Origin: Panax quinquefolius
Lineage: Eukaryota; Streptophyta; Magnoliopsida; Apiales; Araliaceae
Assembly (NCBI GenBank): GCA_020205615.1
Contig: CM035160.1
Coordinates: 149,277,991 to 149,341,990, forward strand
Length of the DNA stretch: 64,000 nucleotides
Direction: 5' to 3'
Below the pieces are notes generated by a model. It was given only the letters and a program-made list of their open reading frames with translations, did no database searches and was not told where the DNA came from. Position numbers and translations under genes: made by a program. Of this stretch, positions 11,050 through 28,403 are shown piece after piece; the stretch's first letter is position 1; the number at the start of each line of letters is the position of its first letter.

Positions 11050-11906
11050 ATAAAAACCGGTTTATTTCATTCAAGAAGATATTACCACTAATCATAACAA
11101 ACAACTTCAAAAATGAAGCAATTGCCGGGGACCAATCAATAAAGGCTGCAACAAGGACATTTTATTTATTTATTTATTTTGCTAATTTAGACTAAAATTA
11201 ACTGAGGCCGGCTGAGGTAGCTGCAGCCCACATAAAAACTTGTATCAAACTAATCAGTCATAACTCACTCTCAAGTTCAAAAGCAACTGAAATGCAAGCA
11301 AACCCATTTTCAAAATTGGACTTGGGCTCGCCAAAAAGTAAACTTTTACCCAGAAGAGTTTTTGTTTATTTACAAAATTCAACTCATCAAATAATTATGT
11401 CCATAGAATTTTAATCCCAATGGTAAAAGACTGGAGGGTGCAGTAAAAATAGAGCGCGGTTAGCATGAAGTAAACTTCAAATGATAGAGAAAGCAGATAT
11501 GCGCCAAACAAAATTCTAATGCAACAAATGTAACCTAAAATGTTAACACAAGCCAACCATTTAATGTGCAAAGCACAGACCACAAGACCATCTTTTTCTC
11601 TTTTTCTTTTTGACAAAGAGTATACTGCAACACTACAATTCCATACTTTCAACAAGAACAAAAAAAAAAACCATACATGCTGTAATCATTGCTAAAAGGC
11701 CATGTCTTTTACTCAATTAACATTTTGATGAGGTAAACATATGCACTCACCTCTCCCTGATCCTCCAAGGCTAACAATCAAAAGGGACCCCATCAAATCA
11801 ATAGATTCCCTAGAAATAATCACAAACTGAATCAAGTTATATATCGATGAAGAGAGCAACTCAAGTACTTGCATGGGTGAATGAAACTAAGACGGCTGCC
11901 TATATC
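11048..11906. other. Downstream region and probable 3' UTR of CPK13
   Basis: Lies 3' of the kinase stop codon on the minus strand. No coding sequence is credible; short frames on the minus strand near 11395-11661 lack family features. The proximal part probably includes the 3' UTR, but no clear polyadenylation signal could be fixed. Confidence 0.4.
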
Positions 11907-18109
<6,203 letters not shown>

Positions 18110-18898
18110 CTAATCAACCCCAGATTTGAACCAAATTGAACCCACAAAAAACCCTAATCCCACCTAGTGTTTCACATCATCAGAATGCCAAAAACCCGAA
18201 CCAACCCCTATGGCTAGCCTACCAAAAGTCTAGTAGAGCTGAAGAATCAAAATGCAAGTGCCATTTCGAGCTGCAGACTGTAAAAAAATGACAGAAAGTG
18301 AATTGATGATAGAAAATGAACAAGACTGAGCAAAGATTCTGATGCTTTTCAATAACCCTTTTTTATTTATAAATTTTCATTGCAAGAAAATAAAAAAGAT
18401 TAGGTATATGTGCGTAATGTTGCTCGCTGTGAATTTTGTCGGCTAACTGAGAAGAATTCAAGGCGGAACGGGACGGTGATGTTGGTGTTTTGGGTTCATA
18501 TGTTGGAGTCATTCCATAATTTTCTACCTACAGTCTTGAAATAGTAGAATAAATTTTCTGTGGGGAATTTTAACAAACACCCGTTAGGTGGAAGAGACAG
18601 AAGGCTTTGATTTGCATTAAAATAATAATATTGTTTTGCGATTTAGTCACTCAAATTTGTCATATTAGAATAGGAGCCGAAATGTATTTTATATTTTCAC
18701 TCTGCTCCATAAGTATTTGTTAATTATAATTTTTATTATAGAAAGAATTGCAGGACTTCACTTAATTACCACAACAAAATATTCATTAAAGTATGTAATT
18801 ACTCATTAGTTATGGCTGATGAGTTCTTCTTATCATAATAATTTTCCTTTTTAAGAATTACAATATTTCAAGTTTGGAAATTCTAACAAAATCTTCTT

Positions 18899-18901
<3 letters not shown>
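18110..18901 (-). promoter_or_regulatory. 5' UTR and upstream region of CPK13
   Basis: Sequence immediately upstream of the kinase start codon on the minus strand. It probably holds the 5' UTR and core promoter. There is no open frame and no convincing single TATA box. It ends at an (AT)n array and MITE. Confidence 0.4.
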
Positions 18902-18938
<37 letters not shown>

Positions 18939-19196
18939 GTCAGGATCTTAAATTTCACCTTATCTAGCTTCACTTCGAAATACTTTTTTAGCAATCGGAC
19001 ATGACGGTTCGATTATTAAATCGTTTATACTTTTAGTGACGCTTATATGTTGTTCGTTCTTAAAAGTATAGACGACGATTGTATGAATTTAATCAACTGC
19101 TTGCTGTCCGTCATAAAGGAGGGTGAGCTCGGATGAGTTGGATAAGATGTGAGCTTAAGATCCGGACTCTCTCTCTCTCTCTATATATATATATAG
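18902..19196. mobile_element. MITE flanked by (AT)n and (CT)n(AT)n
   Basis: The core at 18937-19166 has inverted ends: GGATCTTAAATTTCACCTTATC at left pairs with GATAAGATGTGAGCTTAAGATCC at right, about 80 percent complementary. An (AT)n array (18902-18936) precedes it and (CT)n plus (AT)n (19167-19195) follows. This is the same architecture as the modules at 9.6-11 kb. Non-coding. Confidence 0.6.
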
Positions 19197-20305
19197 TTGG
19201 ATTATCACTGACATCAATTATGGGTGTCACGAGATCATGTGAGTATAAAGTCATTTTCAAAATCTTGTTCAGGGTGGGGAGATTGACTGGATGCAAGACC
19301 GATAACTCCTTATATCAAATAAACAAAATAAAACAAAACAAAAAACTCTTCTTTGAGACATAAATTTTATTAATTATTTTAATTTAAAGTTAAATGAGAT
19401 TCTCAATTATAGATGGAATGAGTGAAATTAATGTGGATGAATAAGTTAAGTTAATTATATATTTTACATTCATGCAGCTTACTAACTTATTTAAATTGAT
19501 ATGATTGAGTAACTAAAGTGAAGTTACTAAAATGGGACCCTGCAAAAAGAATTATCAAACAAATCTCAACTAGTTAGTATAATAAAACCACAAATTTGTT
19601 AAGAGGCTTAATTAAAGTGCTTCATGTCAACACGTAATTTTATTTTATTCCTTAATTTCTCTCCCTTCTAGTTGGGGGAGGAAAATCATATTTTCTTATC
19701 CAATTATCTAAAGAATGATTGTAGTGATGTCATTCGCCAGCCTGTTTTGACCCTCATTCTCTAAAATCTAACCTAAGAAAAGTCAATTTATTTAATTTAG
19801 GAAAGTAAATTTGAGATATTTTTAAATTTAAAATTAAAATAATTTATTAAAAATTATAAAATAATAAAATTTATAATGAATAGTATTTTTAGATAATTTA
19901 TAATTTTATATTTGTATTCATTAAAATTCAAAGAATTTAAGTTAATTTTGAGTTTAAAATTTTCTTAAATTGAATTTTAAAATTAATAATAATTAAATAA
20001 TATGAAACGGAAAGAGTATTATAATTTACTAAATAAAATAAAGAAAATGAGGAGAAAGAATATCCTATACATATACAAGGAAATAAGTTCCATTTTCATT
20101 ACGAAAGGGATGATGTAATTTTTATGGTGAAAATTTATATTTTATTTCTTTCATCTCACTAAGATCCAATTCATCGTAATTTAATTTAATTTTTATCTTT
20201 AAATGATCCAAATATTTAAATGGGGTGTTGAAGTTTATTACTATACTAATATAATATGGACATTAGGAATGTGTTGTAGCTAAAAAATGTTGTCTATTTT
20301 CTTTA

Positions 20306-20345
<40 letters not shown>

Positions 20346-21463
20346 TTAGCCAATGTGGGTCTTATATAACACGACATTTCCTCTTTTTCTCTCTCTATGG
20401 TGTTGCTTGCTATTGAGAATAAATTGATTACAAGGTGTAAAATGATTATTGTGAAAATCATGTTAATTTGTTTTTAATCGAATCTACCCTTCAAAATGCT
20501 CTTTATTCCGTTTTAAACGTAGAGATACATTTTTAAAATTAATATTTTATATTTTAAAAAATAATTATGACACGATAATATTTAAATCTACTTAAAATAT
20601 AAATAATAGTATGTAAGAAAATTTATATTAATCTACAATTTAAAAATAAAAATATGTTTGTAATTTTGAAACAGAGGGAGAAAGTATAAAAATATGTTTG
20701 TAATTTTGAAATGGAAAGTGGTGGTATTATTTTTATTTGTTTAGGAGAAATTGCATGTTATTTCTAGAAGTAATTAATATAGATAATCTTGTTAGACTTC
20801 TTGAATGATAATTACATTATAATCTCCCCTCGTCCCGTCCCGTCCCGTCCCGTCTTGTGATTACGGACACGTGAAAATATTAAAAAATATTTATTTTGTG
20901 ATTATGGACATGTGAAAATATTAAAAAATATTTACTGTAAATAATAATTATGTTCGAGAGAGAGTGAGAGAGCGGGACATTATCCATCGTGTAGGCTAAT
21001 ACTGATACATAATATTGATTTATATTAACATTACAGATTAAAAGTAAACTTCCAAGGAAAATAATTAAGCCATCTTTTCAACAACTATAGCTTGAGGAAG
21101 AGGAAAAGGAAAAGATAGTAATTAGCTATCATGGTGATATAAGTCATATATATATATATGTGTGTGTGTGGTGGGGGATTGATTCATAGATAACGTTGTC
21201 AAATTAAGATTATTATTATAACAGATTGTGAGCGTCTATCCGATGATCCAACGGTTTAATAAAATTCTCGTCCGTAGTTTAGTTTCCAGTATTCTGCAGT
21301 TTAATACTGCGGGGCGAGGGTAGATATTCAAAATACCCATCCTTGTACAAGTATCTCGTCCGCGATATTAACTGCAGTTGCTAGGTATGGCTAACTGGGA
21401 AATGATGCCGACAATATTAAATCGTGGATGCGCCAAATTTAAATTTTTTTAGTTTTCTTAATC
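19197..21463. other. Non-coding AT-rich region with small repeats
   Basis: No gene is seen. It holds (TTA)n at 20305-20346, a two-copy block around AAAAATATGTTTGTAATTTTG at 20645-20712, five CGTCC-type pentamers at 20831-20855, a two-copy 40-bp repeat with GTGATTA(C/T)GGACA(C/T)GTG at 20856-20935, and a GA-rich run near 20955. Confidence 0.6.
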
Positions 21464-22479
21464 TCTTCTGTGACGCCCCCAAAATTAGGTATACGTCACC
21501 CATCTTGGGTCGCCACTTACATGGTACATAAATTCAAATACTGACTTACTAATATAATCGTAAATTATAATGATCTGACATAAATCGTGAGAGTTTAAAT
21601 ACAAATATTGTCTACTAGATATTATACAAACTCAAAAGGAGTCTCTCCATACTACTATTATCACACTATTTCACGTATTAATGGTGAGGACTACTAATCT
21701 TATCCTCCGGACCATTACTCCGCTCCCCGACTCGTCCCAACTATGTTCTCATTTTCCGAAGAGAACGAAAGAAAGAAAAAAGGTGAAATTTCAATCAAAG
21801 ATAAAATATTATGACTCAAGATAATGCGAATAATTTATCATTAGCCTTTCAACAATTAAACCGATAAAATACAATAGATAACAAGTTTAATCTGCAGCGG
21901 AATAAAGAATCCATTAAAAGAGTCAAGTAGAGAATAAAGTCTACTATCTTTTAGGTTTTAAAAGGTTTTTCATCATTTATTATAAATTTGAGACTCAAAC
22001 TTTAATAAATAATCCACATCATCGAATCACCCCGCACTACTAGCCGAGGATATTCATCAAATTATCAATGGTCATGACTATACCGAATCACCCCGGTCAT
22101 AATCATACCAAAAACTATCCATCACTGCATTACAGGCCACTGAGGACTTTTATCACATCATTTATAACAAGCCATGATTATACCGAATGATCCCAGTCAT
22201 AATCATACTAAGTTCATCTATACTGCGTAAGTCAAAGATAACATAATATAACATGAGGATGATGATGATAATGACATAATAATTCAATAAAACAAGTTCA
22301 AGAATTATTTTATCCAAGAATTATTAACGTCCAAATTGTCAAAATGATACTTTGTTTTATAGATTAAAATTCAAGAATGATCGGAAGAATATTTTCATGA
22401 AAAGATCTTTGGATGAAACGCAAATATCAAAGATATTCTCTACTAATTTCATGGAGTATAGAAGTCAAAGTTTTAACCA

Positions 22480-22920
22480 ACCGGGGTATAATAAAGAATG
22501 GAATAACAAAAGAAATTACCATGCATGCGGTGCTTGATAGACAAAGTTATTCCAATGAATAATAATAACGGAACCGGGTTAGGTGAAATTACACAATGAC
22601 GGGATGTTCCAAATGAGAATAATAAAGATGGAACTGGATCCGGTGTAAAACACACGATAGGATATTTCAATGTAATGATAAAGATTTTAACCAGTCCTGT
22701 AAAACACACGCATGACGATGTTCCAACGAGAATAATAAAGATTTTAATGTGTCTAGTGTAAAACACACGCATTGCATGGATGTTCCAATGAGAATAATAG
22801 AAGAATGTCACCAAGTATAGGGTAAACCACGTGATAAAAGTTATTTCAATGAGAATAATAAGCGATAGAATAACAGCCTTCTCTTCGTGAATAAGAAAGA
22901 ATAACACTTTTACACGAATT
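22480..22920. repeat. Tandem units with stem-loops in solo LTR B
   Basis: Units of about 60-70 bp carry the reverse complement of the TTATTCCATTCTTTATTATT block seen in LTR C, separated by short self-complementary elements such as GTGTAAAACAC (three times) and GGTAAACC. The copies are diverged. Confidence 0.65.
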
Positions 22921-23229
22921 ACAACAAATAATATTCCCTACCTTAGAAGAACCGAATATTGGCAAGTGAAGTAGCGAGAATACTTTTCTTCTTTCTCTCT
23001 ATAGTTTCTCTCTCTAGAGTTTCGGTGAATTAAGTGAAAAATAATGAAGCACTAGGCCTCTATTTATAGAAGATTTCTAGCTAAAGACCGTCATGAAAAG
23101 CGCAAGTGGGCTCGACGACCCGGTGATGTGAAAAGAAAAGTGGTTTGGCCTTTTGTAATGTGAAACGACAAGTGGTTCGACCTTTTAATGTGAAACGACA
23201 AGTGGTTCGACGCTTGTAATGTGAAACGA

Positions 23230-23445
23230 CAAGTGGTTCGACGCCGTTAAGGTAATTACTATTGTGCGAAGGTAATTACTATTCACAAAGGTAATTACTA
23301 TTGACGAAGGTAATTACTATTGACAAAGATAATTACTATTCACAAAGGTAATTACTATCGATTTAAGGTAATTACTATTGATGAAGATAATTACTATTCA
23401 CAAAGGTAATTACTATTGATTTAAAGTAATTACTATTGACGAAGA
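23230..23445. repeat. Tandem array of AAGGTAATTACTATTGAC
   Basis: About eleven direct copies of an 18- to 20-bp unit ending in ACTATT(G/C)A. Related ACTATTCAC repeats occur in LTR C (39270-39500), so the array is a local expansion of an LTR sequence. Confidence 0.85.
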
Positions 23446-24263
23446 GACTCTTAGATGATGACATATACGCCCCCCATAAAATAATCAAACTTACCACAAA
23501 TGTCTCATAATGGACTCTTTATATACATCAAGGATTGAATAAATATTACCACAAATCATTTTATTTTTAATCAACACATATTTAATCTTTCAACAATTAT
23601 TAATCATTTATAACTTGTCGTCTCAATTATTGATTTAATACTATAACATATTATACTGATGATGATCTTGTGACAATAATTGAATCAATAATATAAGAGA
23701 TATGATGCAAAGAATTACTATATAGCAATAATTGAGCATAGTTGGTGACTTCTCACGTAAGCATCAATAATCAATATCGTGTCTTCTATACAACTACGCT
23801 AGACATCGCTTTTACTTTTACTACCGGGGTAGTTCAACAGTTTTAACGGTAACACCTCTGCCGTTATTTTTATAGAAAGATAATTGGGTTAAGTTCAGAT
23901 GACCACCTGGGGTTTAAGCGGTTTCCCACTTAATCACCTGTAGTCAGTAAAGCTACATTTAAACACCCGACTTTTTGAGTTAAAGTGAAAACGTTACTTT
24001 TTCCATCCAACTTAACCGTGCGTGTACGTCAGACGCCAAAAGCGCGTGAAAGGGGCTGTAATGGTAAAAAAAATATTATTAAATGTCTGAAATACCCCTC
24101 TTGCCTTTTATCATTTTTTCTACCCATTTCACCTCCATCGCAGACGAGATTGAAGGAAACCTCACTACTGAAACTCCAAGAAAATCAAAACCCATCCCTG
24201 ATTCCATCCCCAAATACCCATATTAGCAACACTTCAAGCTCTAATGAAGCGGCGAGAACTACA

Positions 24264-24790
24264 ATGGACGCCCCCCCACCATCACCACCAAAGAACTCCG
24301 GCACCGTCATAAGATCCGAGCCCAAAGAATACATACCCAACAACCTTCGTCCAAGCGAGATGGTTCCTCCTTCAAACAAGTAGTTCAAATGCTCACCGGA
24401 TCCTCCGAGACAAAGAAACACAAATCATTTGTCTCCTCCAGGACCCGACCCGTCGCTTGAAGCTTCTGGCCTTGAAAAATTGACCTCAAGAATGTGTCTC
24501 CTCACAGCCGATCGACTCTCGGTCCAGGTCCTTGAAGCTTTCCGTCCACGGCTCTCGGTCCCAGTGACTCCTCTAATACCCGAATTCGTTTAATAGGTCT
24601 CCATGACGGTGGTTTTAGTCCTAGTGTAGATATAGATATGGAAGCTTAAAACAAAGCAATTGTCCACAGGGGTTTTACTTCAGATCCATCACCATCAAAT
24701 ACTCGAGGGATTCGAACCCCAACTCCCGCCTTTGTTTCCCGCTTCGTCCTCAAATTCTTCAGTAAATGATTTTCTATTTTGATGTATTAT
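24264..24790 (+). pseudogene. Captured VQ-motif protein gene fragment
   Basis: After an ATG at 24264 and a proline-rich start, the plus strand encodes FKQVVQMLTG at 24371-24400, the defining FxxxVQxLTG motif of plant VQ proteins (WRKY partners). This is followed in shifted frames by LSVPVTPLIPEF (near 24548-24585), a decayed KAIVHRGFYF block (near 24652) and a C-terminal serine/proline-rich tail. The order resembles VQ4-type proteins. Frame changes just before the VQ motif and later stops show it is broken. It lies inside the Pack-MULE and so is probably a captured copy. Confidence 0.6.
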
Positions 24791-25208
24791 TACATATGAA
24801 AATATGTATATCTGGAATTTATGAGGCTAAGTGTTGTGATATAAAGCAAAGCGTGCAGACCACGGCGCTTAGGTCTAGGGAAGAAAGCTGGGCATGTTTA
24901 TAATCTGGTCATTAAGGAATTGGGTGTTTTTGAGGGCTAGGGCTAATGGGGCTAGAGTCAAGATTGGAGGCATTTGATGGGCAAATGGCAATTAAGCGTG
25001 GTTTAATGGTGGAGTTTTAATTTGATTATGGATAAGAATGGTGAAATTGAGGCTATGTAAGCGAGATGATGTTGAATTGAGGCTATGGTGAGCGAAATTG
25101 AGGCCGTGGCAAGATGATGAGCGGCCCGATGTTGAATGCTTGTGGTGGGATTTTCATGGGTCCGATTTTATTATATTATTTTAATTTTACGCAATGTTTT
25201 ATTAGAAA

Positions 25209-25387
25209 ATGCTTGAAGAAGTCTCTGCTGATGAAACTGAAGTTCTTGAGAAAATTCTCTTGTATTTGAAAGATATGGGGAAAAGTAAGAATATCAAGGA
25301 ATTTATTGTGTTGAAATTGAAAATGGAAGGTTATACAGCTTCTCTCTGCAAAAATTCTTGGATCTCTAACTTTGATCGCCCTTTAGG
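25209..25387 (+). pseudogene. Captured fragment resembling a DUF506 (PDDEXK-like) protein
   Basis: An open frame from 25209 reads LEKILLYLKDMGKSKNIKEF, then KLKMEGYTASLCKNSW and FDRPLG. This resembles the middle of plant DUF506 proteins (unknown function, PDDEXK-like fold), where a GY-ASLCK-SW segment precedes the YEYID motif. The frame then runs into non-homologous hydrophobic sequence after a likely exon end (AG/GT near 25387). The YEYID motif is missing. Family assignment is from memory and only moderately firm. Confidence 0.45.
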
Positions 25388-25609
25388 TCTTTGTTTTACT
25401 CTATTTTTTACTGTTTTTTTGATTCATGATTTGGGTTTTAATGTTATATTAAGTATTTAAATTACAGGTATGTGTTTTATATTTCATATAGTTAATCTAT
25501 GAGTCCTGCTATTAACAAATTGGCCAAGGAAAAGAGAGAATCGAAGAAACGTGTTTGTCTTTTAATGAACTGATGTGCTAACTTCTTCCCCATTTAATTA
25601 TAACTTGCA

Positions 25610-25772
25610 GAGACATACAAATGGAGTACTCAAAACAAATGGAGTACCAAATTGGCAGACTCCAAATTCTTCATCAAGATCAGTGGGTTGATGTCCCTTC
25701 ATCAAGATCAGTGGGTTGATGTCCCTCCATCCCCAGGAGCCCTTGTTGTTAACGTCGGTGATGTAAAAAAAT
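25610..25772 (+). pseudogene. Captured 2-oxoglutarate/Fe(II) oxygenase fragment with internal duplication
   Basis: The plus strand reads GRLQILHQDQWVDVP and, after a repeat, QWVDVPPSPGALVVNVGDV. This is the segment between the metal-binding His residues of plant 2OG-Fe(II) oxygenases (typically LQVL-DG-WIDVPP-PGALVVNIGD). A unit of about 29 bp (CATCAAGATCAGTGGGTTGA onward) is duplicated in tandem near 25670-25725 and shifts the frame. It is preceded by an apparent AG acceptor near 25610. Non-functional; inside the Pack-MULE. Confidence 0.65.
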
Positions 25773-26414
25773 GGGTTTTTAGTAATGAATGGGAATTAGA
25801 AAATTTTCCCCCCTTTTCTTTTTCTTATTGTTTTTGGTTATGGATTGTGATTCTGGAATTGAAACTTGGAAACATATTGCAATGTTAATGGAAGAATTTG
25901 GGAATTCTATTTGATATTCATTTGTAGTGATTGAAGATTTCATTTTTTTGTTGGATTCTTGTTTTTATAAATGATTTTACAATTTGGGTGTTTTAAATGA
26001 GGGTAATTTAGTCTTTAGCCAACTCAACTAACGGAGTTAAGACGGAAAACACTTTTTCACTTCAACTCAAAAGGTCGGGAGTTTAAATGTAGGTTTACTG
26101 ACTACAGGTGGTTAAGTGGAAAATCGCCCAAACCCTGGTCATTATCCTAACTTAACCCAAGATAATTTTGTCGTTTTAACTACGACAATACTTCCGTTAA
26201 TAATTCATTCGATGATTGAGTAAAATAAATACGAATATTCCCCACAAAAAGAATATTAAACCAAACGAATATTTTATAACAACTTGCATACTTTGCAAAA
26301 TTTATAAATACTACCCACAACTATAATATTATCTTAAATTCACACCATAATATTAAAATATTATTTCGACAAAATTTAAATCTTTATTGATAAAATCTGG
26401 GTTCTCACATCTTC

Positions 26415-27277
26415 CATTTTCATGAATTCAAAGTTTCAAACACTGCATACCTAGCTAGTTTCATCCTCTAAAACTGTTTCCGCTTGAGCCACAATATTAA
26501 ATTCATAACCGGTTTCTTGATAATTACTATTTTTCTGATTTTTCTCAATCTTGTACAGAGGAATTCAATTTCCTTAGTTGTTAAATCTATTAATTCCAGA
26601 ACCAATTGTTGATCATGGAAGTCAAATAAAGAACTTCAAATGTTAGAGTGAGTTTTAGAAGATGCCTCTTTTTGTTACAAACTTTAATCATAGACTCATC
26701 AAAAATTAGATCTCTCATTATTATACTTGAATTTTCCACCTCAGTAATATAGAGATGTTAAAAGAAACCCATCTCTATTATTTGACATCTACAGTTTAAT
26801 ACTGTGAAACCTAAAAATTAAAAAAAAAAAATTAAATTTAACATTCGTAATTTAATACAGCACACGAAACTTATATAAGTTATTTCTCTCTCTATATATA
26901 TGACTTAACTTAGTATGATAAAGGAGAGATAAGAAAAATGATATCTATTTTTATTTTGTGTCTTACTTGATACAAATGATGTGATATTTATCGATATAGC
27001 TGATATTTTTTGAAGAGAAATAGTATACATGAAAAATGTATAACCAAATTAACAATACATAGTAATTAATTAGTAAATCATCCAACAGTGTATCGACAAA
27101 TGAAGCTGATTTTCTTTTCAAATATTTTAAAATAAAAGGGGAACATGTGGACAAATTTTCTTTTATCTTTCTTCATTTTTATTTTCAGTTGTTTAATTTA
27201 TATTGAGCCGCCTTAAGGCTGGAAAATGGCATTCCAACACCTTTCGATTTGTAAGGAACTGTGTTATTAAAAAAAGA
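26415..27277. other. Non-coding AT-rich region
   Basis: No gene, RNA or defined element was recognised. A short minus-strand frame at 26963-27154 has no family features. Confidence 0.5.
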
Positions 27278-27308
<31 letters not shown>

Positions 27309-27468
27309 CCATCTACAATGAATCCTGTTATTGTTGTTAGAACTCTTTTTTGGCCTGTTGAATTTTTTTTATTTTTTTTGCTCAAGCCGAAATTTCAACA
27401 GGCCAAAAAAGGTTGTTCCACAACAACCGGTTACTGTGGATGGAACCCCTATATATATATATATATAT
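27278..27468. mobile_element. MITE between two (AT)n arrays
   Basis: (AT)n arrays lie at 27278-27305 and 27450-27468. Between them a perfect 17-bp inverted repeat TTTTTTGGCCTGTTGAA / TTCAACAGGCCAAAAAA lies at 27346-27362 and 27394-27410, with further partial pairing outward (TGTTATTGTTGTTAGAAC against GGTTGTTCCACAACAAC). Non-coding. Confidence 0.7.
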
Positions 27469-27620
27469 ACATATGAAAAAATATACACACACAGTTGTGT
27501 AGTACAATCTATGGCGACGGTTGAACCGTCGCCATCGATATTCTTGTCTATTAACAATCATTTATAATCCAAAAAATCATTGCATCATAGCGTATTATGT
27601 ATGCAATCTATTACTGTGAT
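27469..27620. mobile_element. MITE relative with palindromic core, type 1
   Basis: Shares CACACAG(C/T)TGTGTA(T/G)TAC and the ATGGCGACGG core with the element at 9636-9816. A perfect palindrome lies at 27511-27535 (12-bp arms ATGGCGACGGTT / AACCGTCGCCAT, 1-nt centre). It abuts an (AT)n array on the left; the right end is not defined. Confidence 0.45.
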
Positions 27621-28275
27621 TGTGTATATACATATAGTCCGTATATATATATTCTGTTTTTTTGTGGGTGTTCTTTTTATTAAAAGTAAATTATTTTTTA
27701 TTAAAATATATTTTTGCATTTTGAAGGCTTCTACTCTAGCCGTAGTGTGGCCTCTACTCTCAAATTAGTTTTCTGACGTCCAAAAGAAATAAGGCCGATA
27801 TTAGATATAGAACAAAATTTGGCTAGGTCAGTCAAAAACTAGGCCCAACTTTTCAAATAAACTAGACCCATTTTCTTTAAATATTCAGAAACTAGGCCCA
27901 TGTTTTAAAAATTAAAGTAATATTTTTGGATTGGTTGATGTTTGGAAAATGATATTTCCACATATTTGTTATAATGATATTTTTCGATCATTATTCATGT
28001 GAAAATATTAATTTTTTTATGTGAAAATATCAGTTCTCTTGATATTTTTATGATTTTATTTTTTGGGCTAAGTTGGTGTTTGTATGAAACTATGAACATG
28101 ATTGGCGTAAATTGTAGGTAAAGCTTGGAACTTTATTACATAGTTATAGTGTATATTATTAATTTATTATAGCAACGAATGAGTAACATATACATACATA
28201 TTTACTTTTTATGTGTTTGAGTTAATGTAATGGCCGCGACTATAGCGTGGATTATGAATATATCAGACAATAAGT
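27621..28275. other. Non-coding region
   Basis: AT-rich sequence with dispersed ACTAGGCCCA repeats (three near 27830-27900). No coding region is supported. Confidence 0.5.
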
Positions 28276-28403
28276 TTACTATCACATAAAAATCGCTCAC
28301 ATAATGTTCATATAGACTCGCATGCATATTGATATGACTCACGTGAAGAGTAAATCATGTGGGTCATACCAATATGTATGTAAGTGATTTTATGTGATAG
28401 TAA
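28276..28403. mobile_element. Small hairpin MITE
   Basis: A 128-bp imperfect palindrome: TTACTATCACATAAAAATCG at left pairs with the reverse complement of GATTTTATGTGATAGTAA at right. Internal pairing between CATATTGATATGACTCACGTG and ATGTGGGTCATACCAATATG completes a long stem. The target duplication is not clear. Confidence 0.65.

Larger units (their letters stand above)
23886..26158. mobile_element. Pack-MULE: non-autonomous Mutator-like transposon carrying gene fragments
   Basis: The termini are GGGTTAAGTT at left and AACTTAACCC at right, leading into long inverted repeats of roughly 110-130 bp (shared landmarks: ACCACCTGTAGTCAGTAAA, CATTTAAAC, CTTTTTGAGTT). A perfect 9-bp target duplication AAGATAATT lies at 23877-23885 and 26159-26167, the length expected for Mutator-like elements. 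There is no transposase. The interior contains fragments resembling three unrelated host genes (VQ-motif protein, DUF506-like, 2-oxoglutarate oxygenase). It is inserted in solo LTR B, so it is younger than that LTR. Confidence 0.9.
21469..26409 (-). mobile_element. Solo LTR (copy B) with nested Pack-MULE
   Basis: On the plus strand it starts TGTGACGCCCCC and ends GGTTCTCACA, so it is in minus orientation (TGTGAGAACC...GGGGGCGTCACA). A perfect 5-bp target duplication TCTTC lies at 21464-21468 and 26410-26414. No internal retrotransposon sequence remains, so it is a solo LTR made by LTR-LTR recombination. Removing the nested 2,273-bp transposon and its 9-bp duplication leaves about 2.66 kb. It is related to copies A, C and D; the outer end is closest to copy C. 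The interior holds hairpin-type repeats (22030-22230 and 22480-22920) and an 18-bp tandem array. Confidence 0.9.

Noticed and set aside
23230..23445. CRISPR-like array of short direct repeats
   Set aside because: The units are contiguous with no unique spacers, and the DNA is plant nuclear; it is an LTR-derived tandem repeat.
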